NCBI RefSeq assembly: GCF_000296445.1
Contig: NZ_JH815198.1
Span: 1,365,114 to 1,429,113, forward strand
Reading direction: 5' to 3'
Length of the DNA: 64,000 nt
Origin: Slackia piriformis YIT 12062
Lineage (GTDB): Bacteria; Actinomycetota; Coriobacteriia; Coriobacteriales; Eggerthellaceae
The position numbers and the translations under genes were made by a program. A model generated the notes under the pieces. The model was given only the letters and a program-made list of their open reading frames with translations, searched no databases and was not told where the DNA came from. This document shows, in pieces, positions 35,276-43,942 of the stretch; position 1 is the stretch's first letter, and every line of letters begins with the position of its first letter.

Positions 35276-36316
35276 ATGCCCAAACTCGACCGCGTTACAT
35301 ACAGCCATATCACAGCCCTGCAGATTCACCGCTTCATGCAGCGCAATCTCGCCACCACCCTCGCCAGCCCCAGCCGGACCAGAAGCGCGCCACAAACCTC
35401 GGTTTCGACACACGACGCGGCGACGGTCCTCGCAAACGCCCTACGAGACCACGCCATCGGTTCGCGCGAATTCCGCAACGCGAGCGAGGCGCTAGAGTTC
35501 CTTTCGCTCGAAGGTGTTTGCGCTCCGCTTCACTTCGTCACCTCCTCACAAGGGCAATGTCGACGCAAAGGAGATATCGAGGCGCACCTACTCAGCACGC
35601 AGGTTTCGTCCGATTCCTTTTTCGAGCTGGCAAGAGACTGCCTGGTATGCTCCCCCGAACTCGCTTTCGTACAATGCGCCGACAGGCGAACCGATTTTAC
35701 TTGGCTGCTCGAGCTGGGCTATGAGCTGTGCGGCACGTACCAAACCGCGCGCACGGGACTAACCACCCAATACGAAGTCCAGGCGCTCACGTCGACGCAG
35801 CGTATTCGTGACTTCCTGAAACGCAACCCCTCCCTTCGCGGGTCCCGCCTTGCGCGGCGAGCCCTTCTTTATATGTCCGATGGATCTGCTTCTCCGCGAG
35901 AAACCGCACTTGCACTGCTCCTTGGATTGCCGCGCCACCTTGGCGGATATGGACTTGAAATCCCTCTCATGAACCGCCCCGTCAAGCTGAACGAGCAAGC
36001 GGCGTCCATCGCGCAACGTGCCTCGCTGCGCTGCGATCTATGTTGGCCGAAATCCAAAGTGGACGTCGAGTATCAAAGCGATTTCGCACATCAGGGAGAG
36101 TTCGCGCGAATACGCGATTCGCGGCGAGCGAACGCGCTCGCGACAATGCAGTGGACAACAATCGGCGTTACAAGTGAGGAGATGAACAGCATGGCTGCGT
36201 GTGACGCCATTGCGGAAGCGGTCCGAAAGGCCACGCAAAAGCAACGACGCGCAAATCCTGCGGATTTCGAGAGAAAGCACCGCGAGCTTCGTTGGAAGCT
36301 GGAACTCCCCTGCTAA
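35276..36316 (+). CDS. Hypothetical protein with PD-(D/E)XK/DUF559-like C-terminal domain
   Basis: AGAGGA lies six bases before ATG 35276. The 346-residue protein has an N-terminal part with SPELAFVQCADRRT then LLELGYELCGTY, a middle segment DGSASPRETALALLLGLPRH, and a C-terminal part with RCDLCWPKSKVDVEYQSDF. The last has D254, E265 and Q267 spaced as in DUF559/Vsr-like nuclease folds, with Gln in place of the usual Lys. I recall this layout as an abundant unnamed family in Coriobacteriia, resembling AbiEi-type antitoxins joined to an endonuclease-like domain. No toxin gene is adjacent. Its expression may be held down by the leader hairpin. Confidence 0.7.
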   Translation: MPKLDRVTYSHITALQIHRFMQRNLATTLASPSRTRSAPQTSVSTHDAATVLANALRDHAIGSREFRNASEALEFLSLEGVCAPLHFVTSSQGQCRRKGDIEAHLLSTQVSSDSFFELARDCLVCSPELAFVQCADRRTDFTWLLELGYELCGTYQTARTGLTTQYEVQALTSTQRIRDFLKRNPSLRGSRLARRALLYMSDGSASPRETALALLLGLPRHLGGYGLEIPLMNRPVKLNEQAASIAQRASLRCDLCWPKSKVDVEYQSDFAHQGEFARIRDSRRANALATMQWTTIGVTSEEMNSMAACDAIAEAVRKATQKQRRANPADFERKHRELRWKLELPC

Positions 36317-36485
36317 AGTGCAGTACGACGGCCAGGGTGCGATGCAACGGAACAGGACCTGCGGCGGCGTGGCGCTACGCGCAACCAGCCGGAACACACA
36401 GCAACTGACGTAACGCGAAAATCGCCGACATGCCCCACCCTGAGCCCGAAAATGCACCAAAACACACTTACAGACTCGCATATTG

Positions 36486-36622
36486 CACGAAACGTACCGA
36501 TCGCCGACATAAGCCACTCTGCTTGATTAATGTAATTCCACATTATTTAGTATTATGTTGACTTATTTGAATGATTTCACAATAAAAAGGGGCAGTTTAC
36601 CTCCTCTTTGATACGTTTCGTG
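36486..36622. repeat. Inverted repeat bounding an AT-rich island
   Basis: CACGAAACGTA (36486-36496) and TACGTTTCGTG (36612-36622) are exact complements 115 bases apart. The enclosed DNA is much richer in A+T than the surroundings and includes TTGACT and long A/T runs. It may be a remnant of a small mobile element. Confidence 0.5.
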
Positions 36623-36671
36623 AGTTTTGCGATAGCAAAGTCGGCTTCCTGTGCATTTTCCTAAAAAATAA

Positions 36672-36860
36672 GCGCGCCCAACGAGGCTCCTGTCGAACGG
36701 CGCGTCCGGACAGGATTCTGGGCGAAGGGCATGCCCGACGGGGCTACGGCCGAACGGCGTGCCTGACAGGATCCTGTGCGAAGCGGGGCTCCGGCCGAAC
36801 GGCGCACCCAACGGGAACCTGGCCAAAATACAATACCCAACGGAGCCCTGGGCGAAACGC
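36672..36860. repeat. Degenerate tandem array of 28/29-bp units
   Basis: About six and a half units start at 36672, 36700, 36728, 36757, 36802 and 36831, with a half unit at 36786. The shared pattern is GCGYRCCCRACGGG then CTGGGCGAACG. Unit length is not a multiple of three, so it is not a protein repeat. There are no spacers, so it is not CRISPR. Confidence 0.75.
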
Positions 36861-37123
36861 AATACAAGAGGGAATGTCCCATACTTCAAAACAAACCTCC
36901 CGAGAAGCATCGCGGCCAATCCTTAGTGCTATAAGTTCCACTTGAAAGGTGCGTTTCAGACCGCCCTCCAAAACACCACCAACTCGCCCTACGCATGCGC
37001 GGCGAACCAATAAGACTCACCTATAGCATCACTTGTTTTCAACGCTTTCAGGGAATGCAAGAGCTTTCAGGGCCGAAAACCCCGCAGCGCAGTAAGAACG
37101 GTGCTACAATGCGCACCATGAAT

Positions 37124-37297
37124 TCTGTTTCAGGGCGGGGTGAAATTCCCCACTGGCGGTAATCGAAGTCCGTCGGCAAACGCGTCGCACAACGCAGCTC
37201 GCCGGCATTTCGTCAGTCCGCGACCCTGGCGCTGCGCGCCAGGCTGATTCGGTGAAAACCCGAAACCAACGGTCACAGTCCGGATGGAAGAGGCAGG
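37124..37297 (+). ncRNA. FMN riboswitch (RFN element)
   Basis: The conserved core is plain: CAGGGCGGGGTGAAATTCCC, then CACTGGCGGT, AGTCCGCGAC, GATTCGGTGAAAACCCGA and CCAACGGTCACAGTCCGGAT. These segments appear in the order of the six-stem RFN aptamer. A -10 box TACAAT lies at 37105-37110. It precedes an intrinsic terminator and the riboflavin transporter gene ribU, so FMN should switch transcription off. Confidence 0.95.
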
Positions 37298-37345
37298 GTT
37301 CGCACGACGGTCGACCCTTTTCGGGGCCGTATTCTCATGCGAATG

Positions 37346-37383
37346 ACAAGCCCGTATTGGAATTCATACGGGCTTGTTTCTTT
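37346..37383 (+). terminator. Riboswitch-controlled intrinsic terminator
   Basis: ACAAGCCCGTAT and ATACGGGCTTGT form a perfect 12-bp stem with an 8-base loop, followed by TTCTTTC, 58 bases before the ribU start. Confidence 0.85.
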
Positions 37384-37440
37384 CATGCGGGACAAGAAGC
37401 AACCTCATCTGCAAGCCGTCCCGCACGAAAGGCGATTACC

Positions 37441-38046
37441 ATGGCCGCAAACGCAAAAAAGCCCCAGTTCAACAATTCGAACAGATGGAATACACGCCAG
37501 CTTGTAACCATGGCGCTTATGTGCGCCATAGCATCGCTGTTCTCCTTCGTTCAGATACCCCTTATTCCAGGCGTTTCATTCCTGACCTACGACCCCTCTC
37601 TCATGCCCGCTATGGTCTGCGGGTTCGCCTTCGGGCCTGGAGCAGGCATCGCCGTGGGATCGATTGCAGCCGTCGTCCATGGGCTTATCCTGGGAGAATG
37701 GATCGGTTCGCTCATGAACATCTTCGCCACGGCATTCTTCGTCCTGCCGGCCGCTTTGCTGTATAGGCGCATGCACACGTTGAAGGGCGCCATCGCAGGC
37801 CTCGTCATCAGCGTCATCACGGCAACGGCAGGAGCCATTCTCGTCAACCTGACCATTGGCGTATGGTTCTATTACGGCAGCGCCGACGTTATCATCCCTC
37901 TGATCCTTCCCGCCCTTTTGCCGTTCAACCTTGTAAAAACCATTTTGAACGCCCTGCTTACCCTCGTGGTATACAAGGCCGTCTCTAATCTCATCACCCC
38001 GAAGAAAGACCGCGTGAAGGGCCGCCCCACAAACCAGGCCGCCTAA
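37441..38046 (+). CDS. ribU: Riboflavin ECF transporter S component RibU
   Basis: The 201-residue protein has about six helices. TRQLVTMALMCAIASLFSFV and PLIPGVSFLTYDPSLMPAMV fit the RibU subfamily, and LGEWIGSLMNIFAT is a typical internal motif. The S component binds riboflavin and docks on the shared EcfT/EcfA module, which follows immediately. The FMN riboswitch upstream supports riboflavin specificity. The ATG at 37441 is taken as start because earlier codons in frame belong to the riboswitch and terminator. Confidence 0.93.
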   Translation: MAANAKKPQFNNSNRWNTRQLVTMALMCAIASLFSFVQIPLIPGVSFLTYDPSLMPAMVCGFAFGPGAGIAVGSIAAVVHGLILGEWIGSLMNIFATAFFVLPAALLYRRMHTLKGAIAGLVISVITATAGAILVNLTIGVWFYYGSADVIIPLILPALLPFNLVKTILNALLTLVVYKAVSNLITPKKDRVKGRPTNQAA

Positions 38047-38254
38047 GCAAACGGCACGCATCCTTCGCCGCCACGCCGATTCCAAAGCATCCCTCACAAG
38101 GGGGGCGCGCCTCTTTCACCACTCTGCGCATTCGTCTGCTTGACGGCAATCCAACACTGGAGTATCCAAGAAGCCGCCGTATCGCATGCGCGACGAATGA
38201 CTCACGTAACCGCACGGTCCTCATCGCGCCGAACAAAACGAAAGAACAAAATCC

Positions 38255-40219
38255 ATGATTACCTGCACCAATGTTGAATTCACCTACGATGGAGACCGGC
38301 TTGTCCTCGCCGGAATCAATGCGCATATCGCGCCGGGCGAGTTCGTCTGCATCCTCGGAGGCAACGGAAGCGGCAAGTCGACCCTGGCTAAACACTTCAA
38401 CGCGCTACTCGTCCCCGACGCCGGATCGGTAACCACCGACGGAATGAGCACCGCCGACGAGGAGAATCTGTACGCGATCCGCTCCACGGCGGGCATGGTG
38501 TTTCAAAACCCCGACGATCAGCTCGTCGCCTCTCTCGTCGAAGACGACGTCGCCTTCGGTCCGGAAAACCTCGGCGTTGAAACGGCGGAAATAGCCCTGC
38601 GCGTTCGCTCTGCGCTTGAAGAAGTTGGTCTCGTCGGCTTCGAGAAGCACGAGACCAACGCGCTTTCGGGCGGCCAAAAGCAGCGCGTCGCCATTGCCGG
38701 CGTTTTGGCCATGAATCCGAAAATCCTCATTCTTGACGAAGCATCCTCCATGCTTGATCCGCGCGGGCGCAAGGGTCTCATGCGCGTGTGCAAAGAATTG
38801 CACGAACGGGGCATGACCATCGTCATGATCACCCACTTCATGGAAGAAGCCGCCGAGGCCGATCGTATCATCGTCTTGGAGCAGGGACGCGTCGCCCTTG
38901 AAGGCGCACCCGATAAAGTTCTCGCAAGAACCGACGTCCTTGGTCGGCTCAACCTGGAAGTGCCCTTCGCATGCCGCCTCTCCACGGCGCTGCGCGAACG
39001 AGACGCCTGCATTCCCGTCTGCATTCGCGAAAATGCCTTGGCAGATGCCATTGTCCAAGCGGCAGACTCTGCTCTCCTCGCAAAACGATGCGAAGCAGCG
39101 AAGAAAAACGCGATTCGAGATGCCTCCAAGAGCGCCGCGGCTGACAACACGCCGGCAGCGGGATCGTCCCCGGCAGAGAGCCCGACAGCGGGCTCGGCCT
39201 CAGCCCCGAACGAGGCATTGGCGGCCGCAACCGACAGCGTCTCGATGACGGACGCGCGAAAAAACATCGCTCCCTTCATCGAATTCGACCACGTATCCCA
39301 TACCTATCTCGACGCTTCACGCGCAAAGAAGAATCGCTCTAAAAAGCACGATAAGCAGGCGAAATGGGGCAACGACCCCAACGCCGTCTGGGCGCTGCAC
39401 GACGCAACCTTCTCCATAGCAAAAGGAGAGTTCGTCGGTATTGCAGGTCACACCGGATCGGGGAAATCGACCCTCATCCAGCACATGAACGGCATCTTGA
39501 AACCCACCTGCGGCCGCGTGCTCGTCGAGGGTAAAGACATCGCCGACAGAAAAGAAGCCAATGTCGCGCGGTCTAAAGTGGGCGTCGTTTTCCAATATCC
39601 CGAACGCCAGCTTTTCGCCGCCACGGTTTACGACGACGTCGCCTTCGGCCCACGCAACATGGGACTCGACGAACATGAAATCGACGTTCGCGTACGCGAG
39701 TCGCTTGCACGAGTCGACCTCGATTTCGAAGCTCTCAAAGACACGAGCCCCTTCGAGCTTTCCGGCGGCCAACAACGCCGCGTGGCCTTCGCCGGCGTAT
39801 TGGCCATGAGGCCGAGCGTGCTTGTCCTCGACGAGCCCACGGCTGGGCTCGATCCCGCCGCGCGCCGAGACTTCCTCGCGCTCATCTCATCGCTGCACAA
39901 GAAAATGGGACTGACCGTAATCATGGTATCCCATAGCATGGACGACCTCGCCGCATTCTGCCAGAAGCTCATCGTCCTCAAAGAGGGAGACACCTTCGCC
40001 ATGGGCGCGCCTGAAACCGTTTTCCTGCAAGAGAAGGAGCTTGAAGCAATCGGACTCGGCGTTCCCGCAGCTCAACGCATGGCAAGCAAGCTTCGCGAAC
40101 GTGGCATACCCATGCCTGACTGTACGCTGTATACCATAGAGTCTCTCGTCGAAATGCTCGCCCCGACGCTATCGGACGAAGCAACGCGCTCGAAAGCGAA
40201 CAAGGAGGACGTCCGATGA
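38255..40219 (+). CDS. ecfA: Energy-coupling factor ATPase, two ABC domains fused in one chain
   Basis: The 654-residue chain has two complete ABC domains. The first (about 1-255) has Walker A GGNGSGKST, signature LSGGQKQRVAIAG and Walker B ILILDEASSMLD. The second (about 345-620) has GHTGSGKST, LSGGQQRRVAFAG and VLVLDEPTAGLD. Between them lies an Ala/Ser/Pro-rich linker of about 40 residues. EcfA1 and EcfA2 are usually separate genes, so the fusion is notable though known in Actinobacteria. It powers vitamin import with EcfT and S components. It overlaps ecfT by four bases. Confidence 0.93.
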   Translation: MITCTNVEFTYDGDRLVLAGINAHIAPGEFVCILGGNGSGKSTLAKHFNALLVPDAGSVTTDGMSTADEENLYAIRSTAGMVFQNPDDQLVASLVEDDVAFGPENLGVETAEIALRVRSALEEVGLVGFEKHETNALSGGQKQRVAIAGVLAMNPKILILDEASSMLDPRGRKGLMRVCKELHERGMTIVMITHFMEEAAEADRIIVLEQGRVALEGAPDKVLARTDVLGRLNLEVPFACRLSTALRERDACIPVCIRENALADAIVQAADSALLAKRCEAAKKNAIRDASKSAAADNTPAAGSSPAESPTAGSASAPNEALAAATDSVSMTDARKNIAPFIEFDHVSHTYLDASRAKKNRSKKHDKQAKWGNDPNAVWALHDATFSIAKGEFVGIAGHTGSGKSTLIQHMNGILKPTCGRVLVEGKDIADRKEANVARSKVGVVFQYPERQLFAATVYDDVAFGPRNMGLDEHEIDVRVRESLARVDLDFEALKDTSPFELSGGQQRRVAFAGVLAMRPSVLVLDEPTAGLDPAARRDFLALISSLHKKMGLTVIMVSHSMDDLAAFCQKLIVLKEGDTFAMGAPETVFLQEKELEAIGLGVPAAQRMASKLRERGIPMPDCTLYTIESLVEMLAPTLSDEATRSKANKEDVR

Positions 40220-41016
40220 ATTCCGTCTTCTCCTTCGGTAGCTATTACCCAGGGTCGAGCCCTCTCCACAAGCTGGACCCGCGCACGAAGCTTTTGGCGG
40301 GCGTGGCGCTTATTGCCGCCGCACTGCTTTCGCAGGATTTCTGGGGATTGGGCGTCGTGGCCCTTTTCGTCGCAGCGTTCTACGCGCTCTCCCGCATACC
40401 GCTGGGCAAAGCCGCCCGATCGCTCGCGCCCCTGCTGGCCATCGTGGTCGTAGCATCCATCCTGAATCTCTTCCTCATCCAAGATGGACCGGTCCTGTTC
40501 CAATGGTGGTTCATCCGTATCAGCGAAGGCGGCGTATATTCGTGTTCGTTCATTGCGTGCCGCCTTGTCCTCATGATGCTCGGTATGAGCCTGATCACCA
40601 TGACCACCACGACGATCGACCTGACCGAGGGGTTCGAACGCCTGCTCTCCCCTCTTGCGAAGATAGGCTTTCCCGCCCATGAGCTCGGCATGATCATGGG
40701 CATAGCCTTACGCTTCATGCCGCAGTTCGCCGACGAATTCGTCAGCATCTACCATGCGCAGATAAGCCGCGGAGCAACGTTTTCCAGCAACCCGAAACGA
40801 GGCGTCCGCATGCTCTCTTCGCTCACCATACCGCTTTTCACCAGCGCATTCCGCCGCGCGGAAACGCTTGCGTTCGCCATGGACGCGCGATGCTATCACG
40901 GCTGCGTCGGACGAACACGCCTGCATCCCTTGCACTTCACGGCAACAGATGCGCTAGCGGCACTGGCCATGACTTTCCTTGGCACCTGCGTTCTTGCCGT
41001 GAATTATCTGCTGTAG
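40216..41016 (+). CDS. ecfT: Energy-coupling factor transporter transmembrane protein EcfT
   Basis: The 266-residue protein begins FSFGSYYPGSSPLHKLDPRT, which matches EcfT/CbiQ-family N-termini, and has about six helices. The ATPase-coupling motifs near the C-terminus are recognisable in ADEFVSIYHAQISRGATF and FRRAETLAFAMDARCYHG (each with the Ala-Arg-Gly type signature). GGAGG lies upstream and the start overlaps ecfA by four bases. It links the S component RibU to the fused ATPase and could also serve other vitamin S components elsewhere. Confidence 0.93.
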   Translation: MNSVFSFGSYYPGSSPLHKLDPRTKLLAGVALIAAALLSQDFWGLGVVALFVAAFYALSRIPLGKAARSLAPLLAIVVVASILNLFLIQDGPVLFQWWFIRISEGGVYSCSFIACRLVLMMLGMSLITMTTTTIDLTEGFERLLSPLAKIGFPAHELGMIMGIALRFMPQFADEFVSIYHAQISRGATFSSNPKRGVRMLSSLTIPLFTSAFRRAETLAFAMDARCYHGCVGRTRLHPLHFTATDALAALAMTFLGTCVLAVNYLL

Positions 41017-41073
41017 CCGGATAAAAGCGCCGAAAACACGCCTTTCGGCCCCCTCGAAAAGAAAGGAAGCATC

Positions 41074-41484
41074 ATGAACGGAATTGCGACCATCCTCGAA
41101 TACCTCAACGCCGTTCCCGCATGGTATCTTGCAACCAGCGTAGACGGGCAGCCCCACGTTCGCCCGTTCAGCTTCGCCGCCGAAGAGCACGGCAAAATCT
41201 GGTTCTGCACGGCAACCACCAAAGACGTGTGGGAGGAGCTTCTGGAAAACCAGCGCTTCGAAGCAACCTCGTGGTGGCCCGGCCACGGCTGGCTGATCCT
41301 TCGCGGCAAAGCAGGACTTGAAGACCTCGTGGGCGAAGAGGTGCGCACGGCGGGGTACGAGCATCTCGAAAGCCTGGGAGAACACTACGATGGACCGCAC
41401 GATGAAACACTCGTCTTTTTTAGCGTGGAAGAGCCTCAGGCATGGATCTGCAACCACGACGAATGGGTGCCCGTAGAGCTGTAG
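41074..41484 (+). CDS. Pyridoxamine 5'-phosphate oxidase-fold protein, copy 1
   Basis: The 136-residue protein has the split-barrel pattern of small PPOX-like flavoproteins: IATILEYLNAVPAWYLATSV, then GQPHVRPFSFAAEEHGKIWF and a central strand ATTKDVWEELLENQRFEATS (given in pieces). Such proteins bind FMN or F420 or heme and reduce small molecules. AAAGGAAGC precedes the start. It is followed by a paralog 77 bp downstream. Confidence 0.88.
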   Translation: MNGIATILEYLNAVPAWYLATSVDGQPHVRPFSFAAEEHGKIWFCTATTKDVWEELLENQRFEATSWWPGHGWLILRGKAGLEDLVGEEVRTAGYEHLESLGEHYDGPHDETLVFFSVEEPQAWICNHDEWVPVEL

Positions 41485-41561
41485 GCGTACCGCTGCCCCA
41501 CGCACTTCACGCCGCTGCTCAAGCTCAGATCGTTCACGCATGCATGATTCCAGGAGTTCCC

Positions 41562-42008
41562 ATGACCAATACCGCAGCCTACGAGGCGCTTGAAGAAATC
41601 GTCGATTATCTGACGGGCATCCCCGCGTGGTTCCTCGCCACGATCGACGAGAGCGATGCCACGCAACCGCGCGTGCGGCCTTTCAGCTTCGCCGCAGCCG
41701 AGCAGGGCAAGCTCTGGTTTTCCACCTCGCGCGACAAAGACGTGTATCGCGAGCTCGCGCACAACCCAAAATTCGAACTGTCCGGCTGGAAGCCTGGCGA
41801 ATACTGGATTGTCGTAACCGGCCAGGCAGATCTTGCCGATGACGCTTCCGCCAGCGCTGCGCTGCGCCAGGCAGGTTTCGAGCACATGGCGGGCATCGGC
41901 GAACACCACGATTCGCCAGACGATGACCGCCTGGTGTATTTCAGCGTAAGAAACGGCATAGCCCACATGCGCGACATCGACGGCAGCGAACGTACGCTCA
42001 CGTTCTAG
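41562..42008 (+). CDS. Pyridoxamine 5'-phosphate oxidase-fold protein, copy 2
   Basis: ATG 41562 follows AGGAG. The 148-residue product is colinear with the preceding gene (VDYLTGIPAWFLATID, RVRPFSFAAAEQGKLWFST, KDVYRELAHNPKFELSGW), so the two arose by tandem duplication. It binds a flavin or related cofactor by family. Substrate unknown. A strong hairpin ends the pair. Confidence 0.88.
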   Translation: MTNTAAYEALEEIVDYLTGIPAWFLATIDESDATQPRVRPFSFAAAEQGKLWFSTSRDKDVYRELAHNPKFELSGWKPGEYWIVVTGQADLADDASASAALRQAGFEHMAGIGEHHDSPDDDRLVYFSVRNGIAHMRDIDGSERTLTF

Positions 42009-42027
42009 CCCAGCCCCGAAACGCAAA

Positions 42028-42077
42028 GTTGGCCCCGAAGCCCGCGATTCCAAGAATCGAAAGGCTTCGGGGCCAAC
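42028..42077. terminator. 15-bp bidirectional hairpin between convergent genes
   Basis: GTTGGCCCCGAAGCC pairs exactly with 42063-42077; the loop itself holds a small CGATTC/GAATCG stem. It separates the PPOX pair from the minus-strand channel gene. Confidence 0.75.
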
Positions 42078-42129
42078 ACCGTCACATCGGCCGCAAACGC
42101 GGCTTTGACGCATGCGGGCCGCGCGGAAC

Positions 42130-42969
42130 TTAATTCGCCTTCGTCCTATACACGAACCAGTACGCCAATCCGACAAACACCGCGCCTCCTACGATGTTGC
42201 CGAGCGTAGCGGCAGAGATGTTGTAGAAGATACTTCCCAAATCAAGCGCGCTTGCGTCGATTGCGGCAAGACCGCTCGTCTTAGCCAGAAGACCCATAGG
42301 CAGGAAGAACATATTCGCCACGCAATGCTCGAAGCCGCACGCCACGAACGCAGAGATGGGCAGCAAGATGCCGACGACCTTGTCAACAACCGTACGAGCC
42401 CCAAAACCAATCCATACCGCCAGGCAGACAAAGATATTGCACAGAATGCCCTTGAAGAACAGCGTAATCCAGTCGGGCGTAACCTTCGAAACGGCCACCG
42501 AAACCATGGTTGCACCCACAGCGCCACCGTTCATATCGGCAACATGAGCCATATACACAAGGAATACCGTCACCAAGGCGCCCACAAGATTGCCCACCCA
42601 GACAATCGCCCAGTTCTTCAGCATGGCGGAAACCGATATCTTCTTGCTGGCCAGGGCGGCAACCATGAGGGAGTTGCCGGTGAACAGTTCCGCGCCGCAA
42701 CACAGCACCAAGACCAGGCCCAGGCAGAAGCAAAGGCCGCCCACGACGCGCTGCACCGCGAACGGAATGGACGGATCGCCCAGGAAAACGCAAAAGTACA
42801 AGGCGCCGAACGAGATGAAAGCGCCGGCAAGCATGGCGAGCACAAACACCTTGGCAGGCTTCATCCCCGCTTTTGCAACCGCGATGGACTCGGCCTTCGC
42901 CTCGATTTCCGCAGGAGACAAAGCGTCGGGTTTCAACGTTTTCAGTTCGGACTCGTCAAGACATGCCAT
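42130..42969 (-). CDS. Formate/nitrite transporter (FNT) family channel
   Basis: ATG 42969 has AAAGGAG upstream. The 279-residue protein has six helices. Family signatures are GLVLVLCCGAELFTGNSLM, WAIVWVGNLVGALVTVFLVY and VACGFEHCVANMFFLPMG, the last holding the pore His of FocA/NirC channels. It should move formate, nitrite or a small monocarboxylate. No formate-lyase, hydrogenase or nitrite reductase gene is adjacent, so the substrate is unclear. The N-terminal 25 residues are acidic and cytosolic. Confidence 0.93.
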   Translation of the reverse strand: MACLDESELKTLKPDALSPAEIEAKAESIAVAKAGMKPAKVFVLAMLAGAFISFGALYFCVFLGDPSIPFAVQRVVGGLCFCLGLVLVLCCGAELFTGNSLMVAALASKKISVSAMLKNWAIVWVGNLVGALVTVFLVYMAHVADMNGGAVGATMVSVAVSKVTPDWITLFFKGILCNIFVCLAVWIGFGARTVVDKVVGILLPISAFVACGFEHCVANMFFLPMGLLAKTSGLAAIDASALDLGSIFYNISAATLGNIVGGAVFVGLAYWFVYRTKAN

Positions 42970-43253
42970 AAGGTTCTCTCCTTTCGCTGCACCGTGCGCA
43001 TTTCCCCTGGACGCGACAAGGCCGTCTTCACCGTGCCGCGCATCGAAAGCCTGCTGGGAAAACGCGAGATACGGGCAAGCGTACAGCACCCCCGCCGCGC
43101 CGTCTGCGCAAAATCGGCAAACGCGCGCTGAGGATACGCGCATGCGAGCCTCTGCGGCCGAAACGCCGTTCGCAGGCCCATTCGTCCGTTGCGCTACAAT
43201 GACGAAGCGCCGCCGCACAACAGCTCTGGTGCCAATAGAGAAAGCGAGACACC

Positions 43254-43784
43254 ATGCCCAACGTTCGCATAGCACGCCGTGACGAGTTCGAATCCATAGC
43301 GTCGTTTTACGACGAGATGGTCGACGACATGAAGCATTCCGCCTTCGACCCGCTTTGGGACAGAAAGACGCATCCAAGCGACGAGTTCCTTCGCGGCGCC
43401 CTTGAAAGCGGCCGCCTTATCGTATGCGAGTGCGACGAAGAGCTGGCAGGGGCGCTCGTGATGGATCACCATGGCGCAGTCGGATACGAAACGGCGCCGT
43501 GGGGTGTAAAGGCCCGCGACGACGAGGCGTCGGTCATTCACGTTCTTTGCACCCTCCCCCGATTCCAGGGAAAGGGAATCGCCCGAACGCTGCTTCGCGG
43601 CGCTCTCGACATCGCTCGCGCGAACGGCCAGCGATGCGTCAGGCTCGACATTCTTCCGGACAATGCTCCGGCACGCTCCCTGTATGAATCCGAAGGATTC
43701 GTGCGCGTTTGCAAGACGATGCTGCACTACCCCGACGGCTCCTTCGACGCAATTCTCTACGAATGCCTGCTTGAGCGTTCGTAG
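43254..43784 (+). CDS. GNAT-family N-acetyltransferase
   Basis: The 176-residue protein has a GNAT core: acceptor side VRIARRDEFESIASFYDEMV, then VIHVLCTLPRFQGKGIARTLLRG with the acetyl-CoA-binding RFQGKGIA turn, and SLYESEGFVRV near the end. It transfers an acetyl group to an unknown amine. It stands alone on the plus strand, divergent from the channel gene; AAGCGAGAC lies upstream rather than a strong ribosome-binding site. Confidence 0.9.
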   Translation: MPNVRIARRDEFESIASFYDEMVDDMKHSAFDPLWDRKTHPSDEFLRGALESGRLIVCECDEELAGALVMDHHGAVGYETAPWGVKARDDEASVIHVLCTLPRFQGKGIARTLLRGALDIARANGQRCVRLDILPDNAPARSLYESEGFVRVCKTMLHYPDGSFDAILYECLLERS

Positions 43785-43828
43785 AAGCCCTGCATCCCAC
43801 ATCCGCGTCTCCCAAGCGAAAAAAGAAA

Positions 43829-43863
43829 GCCTCCCATCTCTCGTTGTCCAAGAAATGGGAGGC
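43829..43863 (-). terminator. Terminator downstream of rseP
   Basis: GCCTCCCAT (43829-43837) pairs with ATGGGAGGC (43855-43863). On the minus strand the stem is followed by TTTCTTTTTTCGC, a good U tract. It closes the pyrH-to-rseP series and may also stop the GNAT transcript. Confidence 0.75.
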
Positions 43864-43942
43864 GGCTTGCTCTCGAACGTTGCTTTCGGTTCGGAAAATG
43901 GGAGGAAGCCCGAATCGGCGGATTCTTTCAGCGAAGCGCGCT

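Larger units (their letters stand above)
36317..37104. other. Repeat-rich non-coding region
   Basis: No credible gene in nearly 800 bases. It holds a direct repeat of ATCGCCGACAT (about 36421 and 36499), an AT-rich island bounded by an inverted repeat (36486-36622) and a degenerate 28/29-bp tandem array (36672-36860). Open frames here follow the repeats and change phase between units. Confidence 0.7.

Noticed and set aside
36672-36860. Possible CRISPR array
   Set aside because: Units are contiguous with no spacers and are too divergent; no cas gene is in the window.
36563-36919. 118-codon minus-strand frame with repeated FGRSP-type residues
   Set aside because: It follows the 28/29-bp tandem array, whose units shift frame, so the repetition is DNA-level, not a protein repeat.
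43261-43290. GTTCGAATCC-like tRNA T-loop match
   Set aside because: It lies inside the GNAT coding sequence and has no surrounding cloverleaf. No tRNA was found elsewhere in the window.
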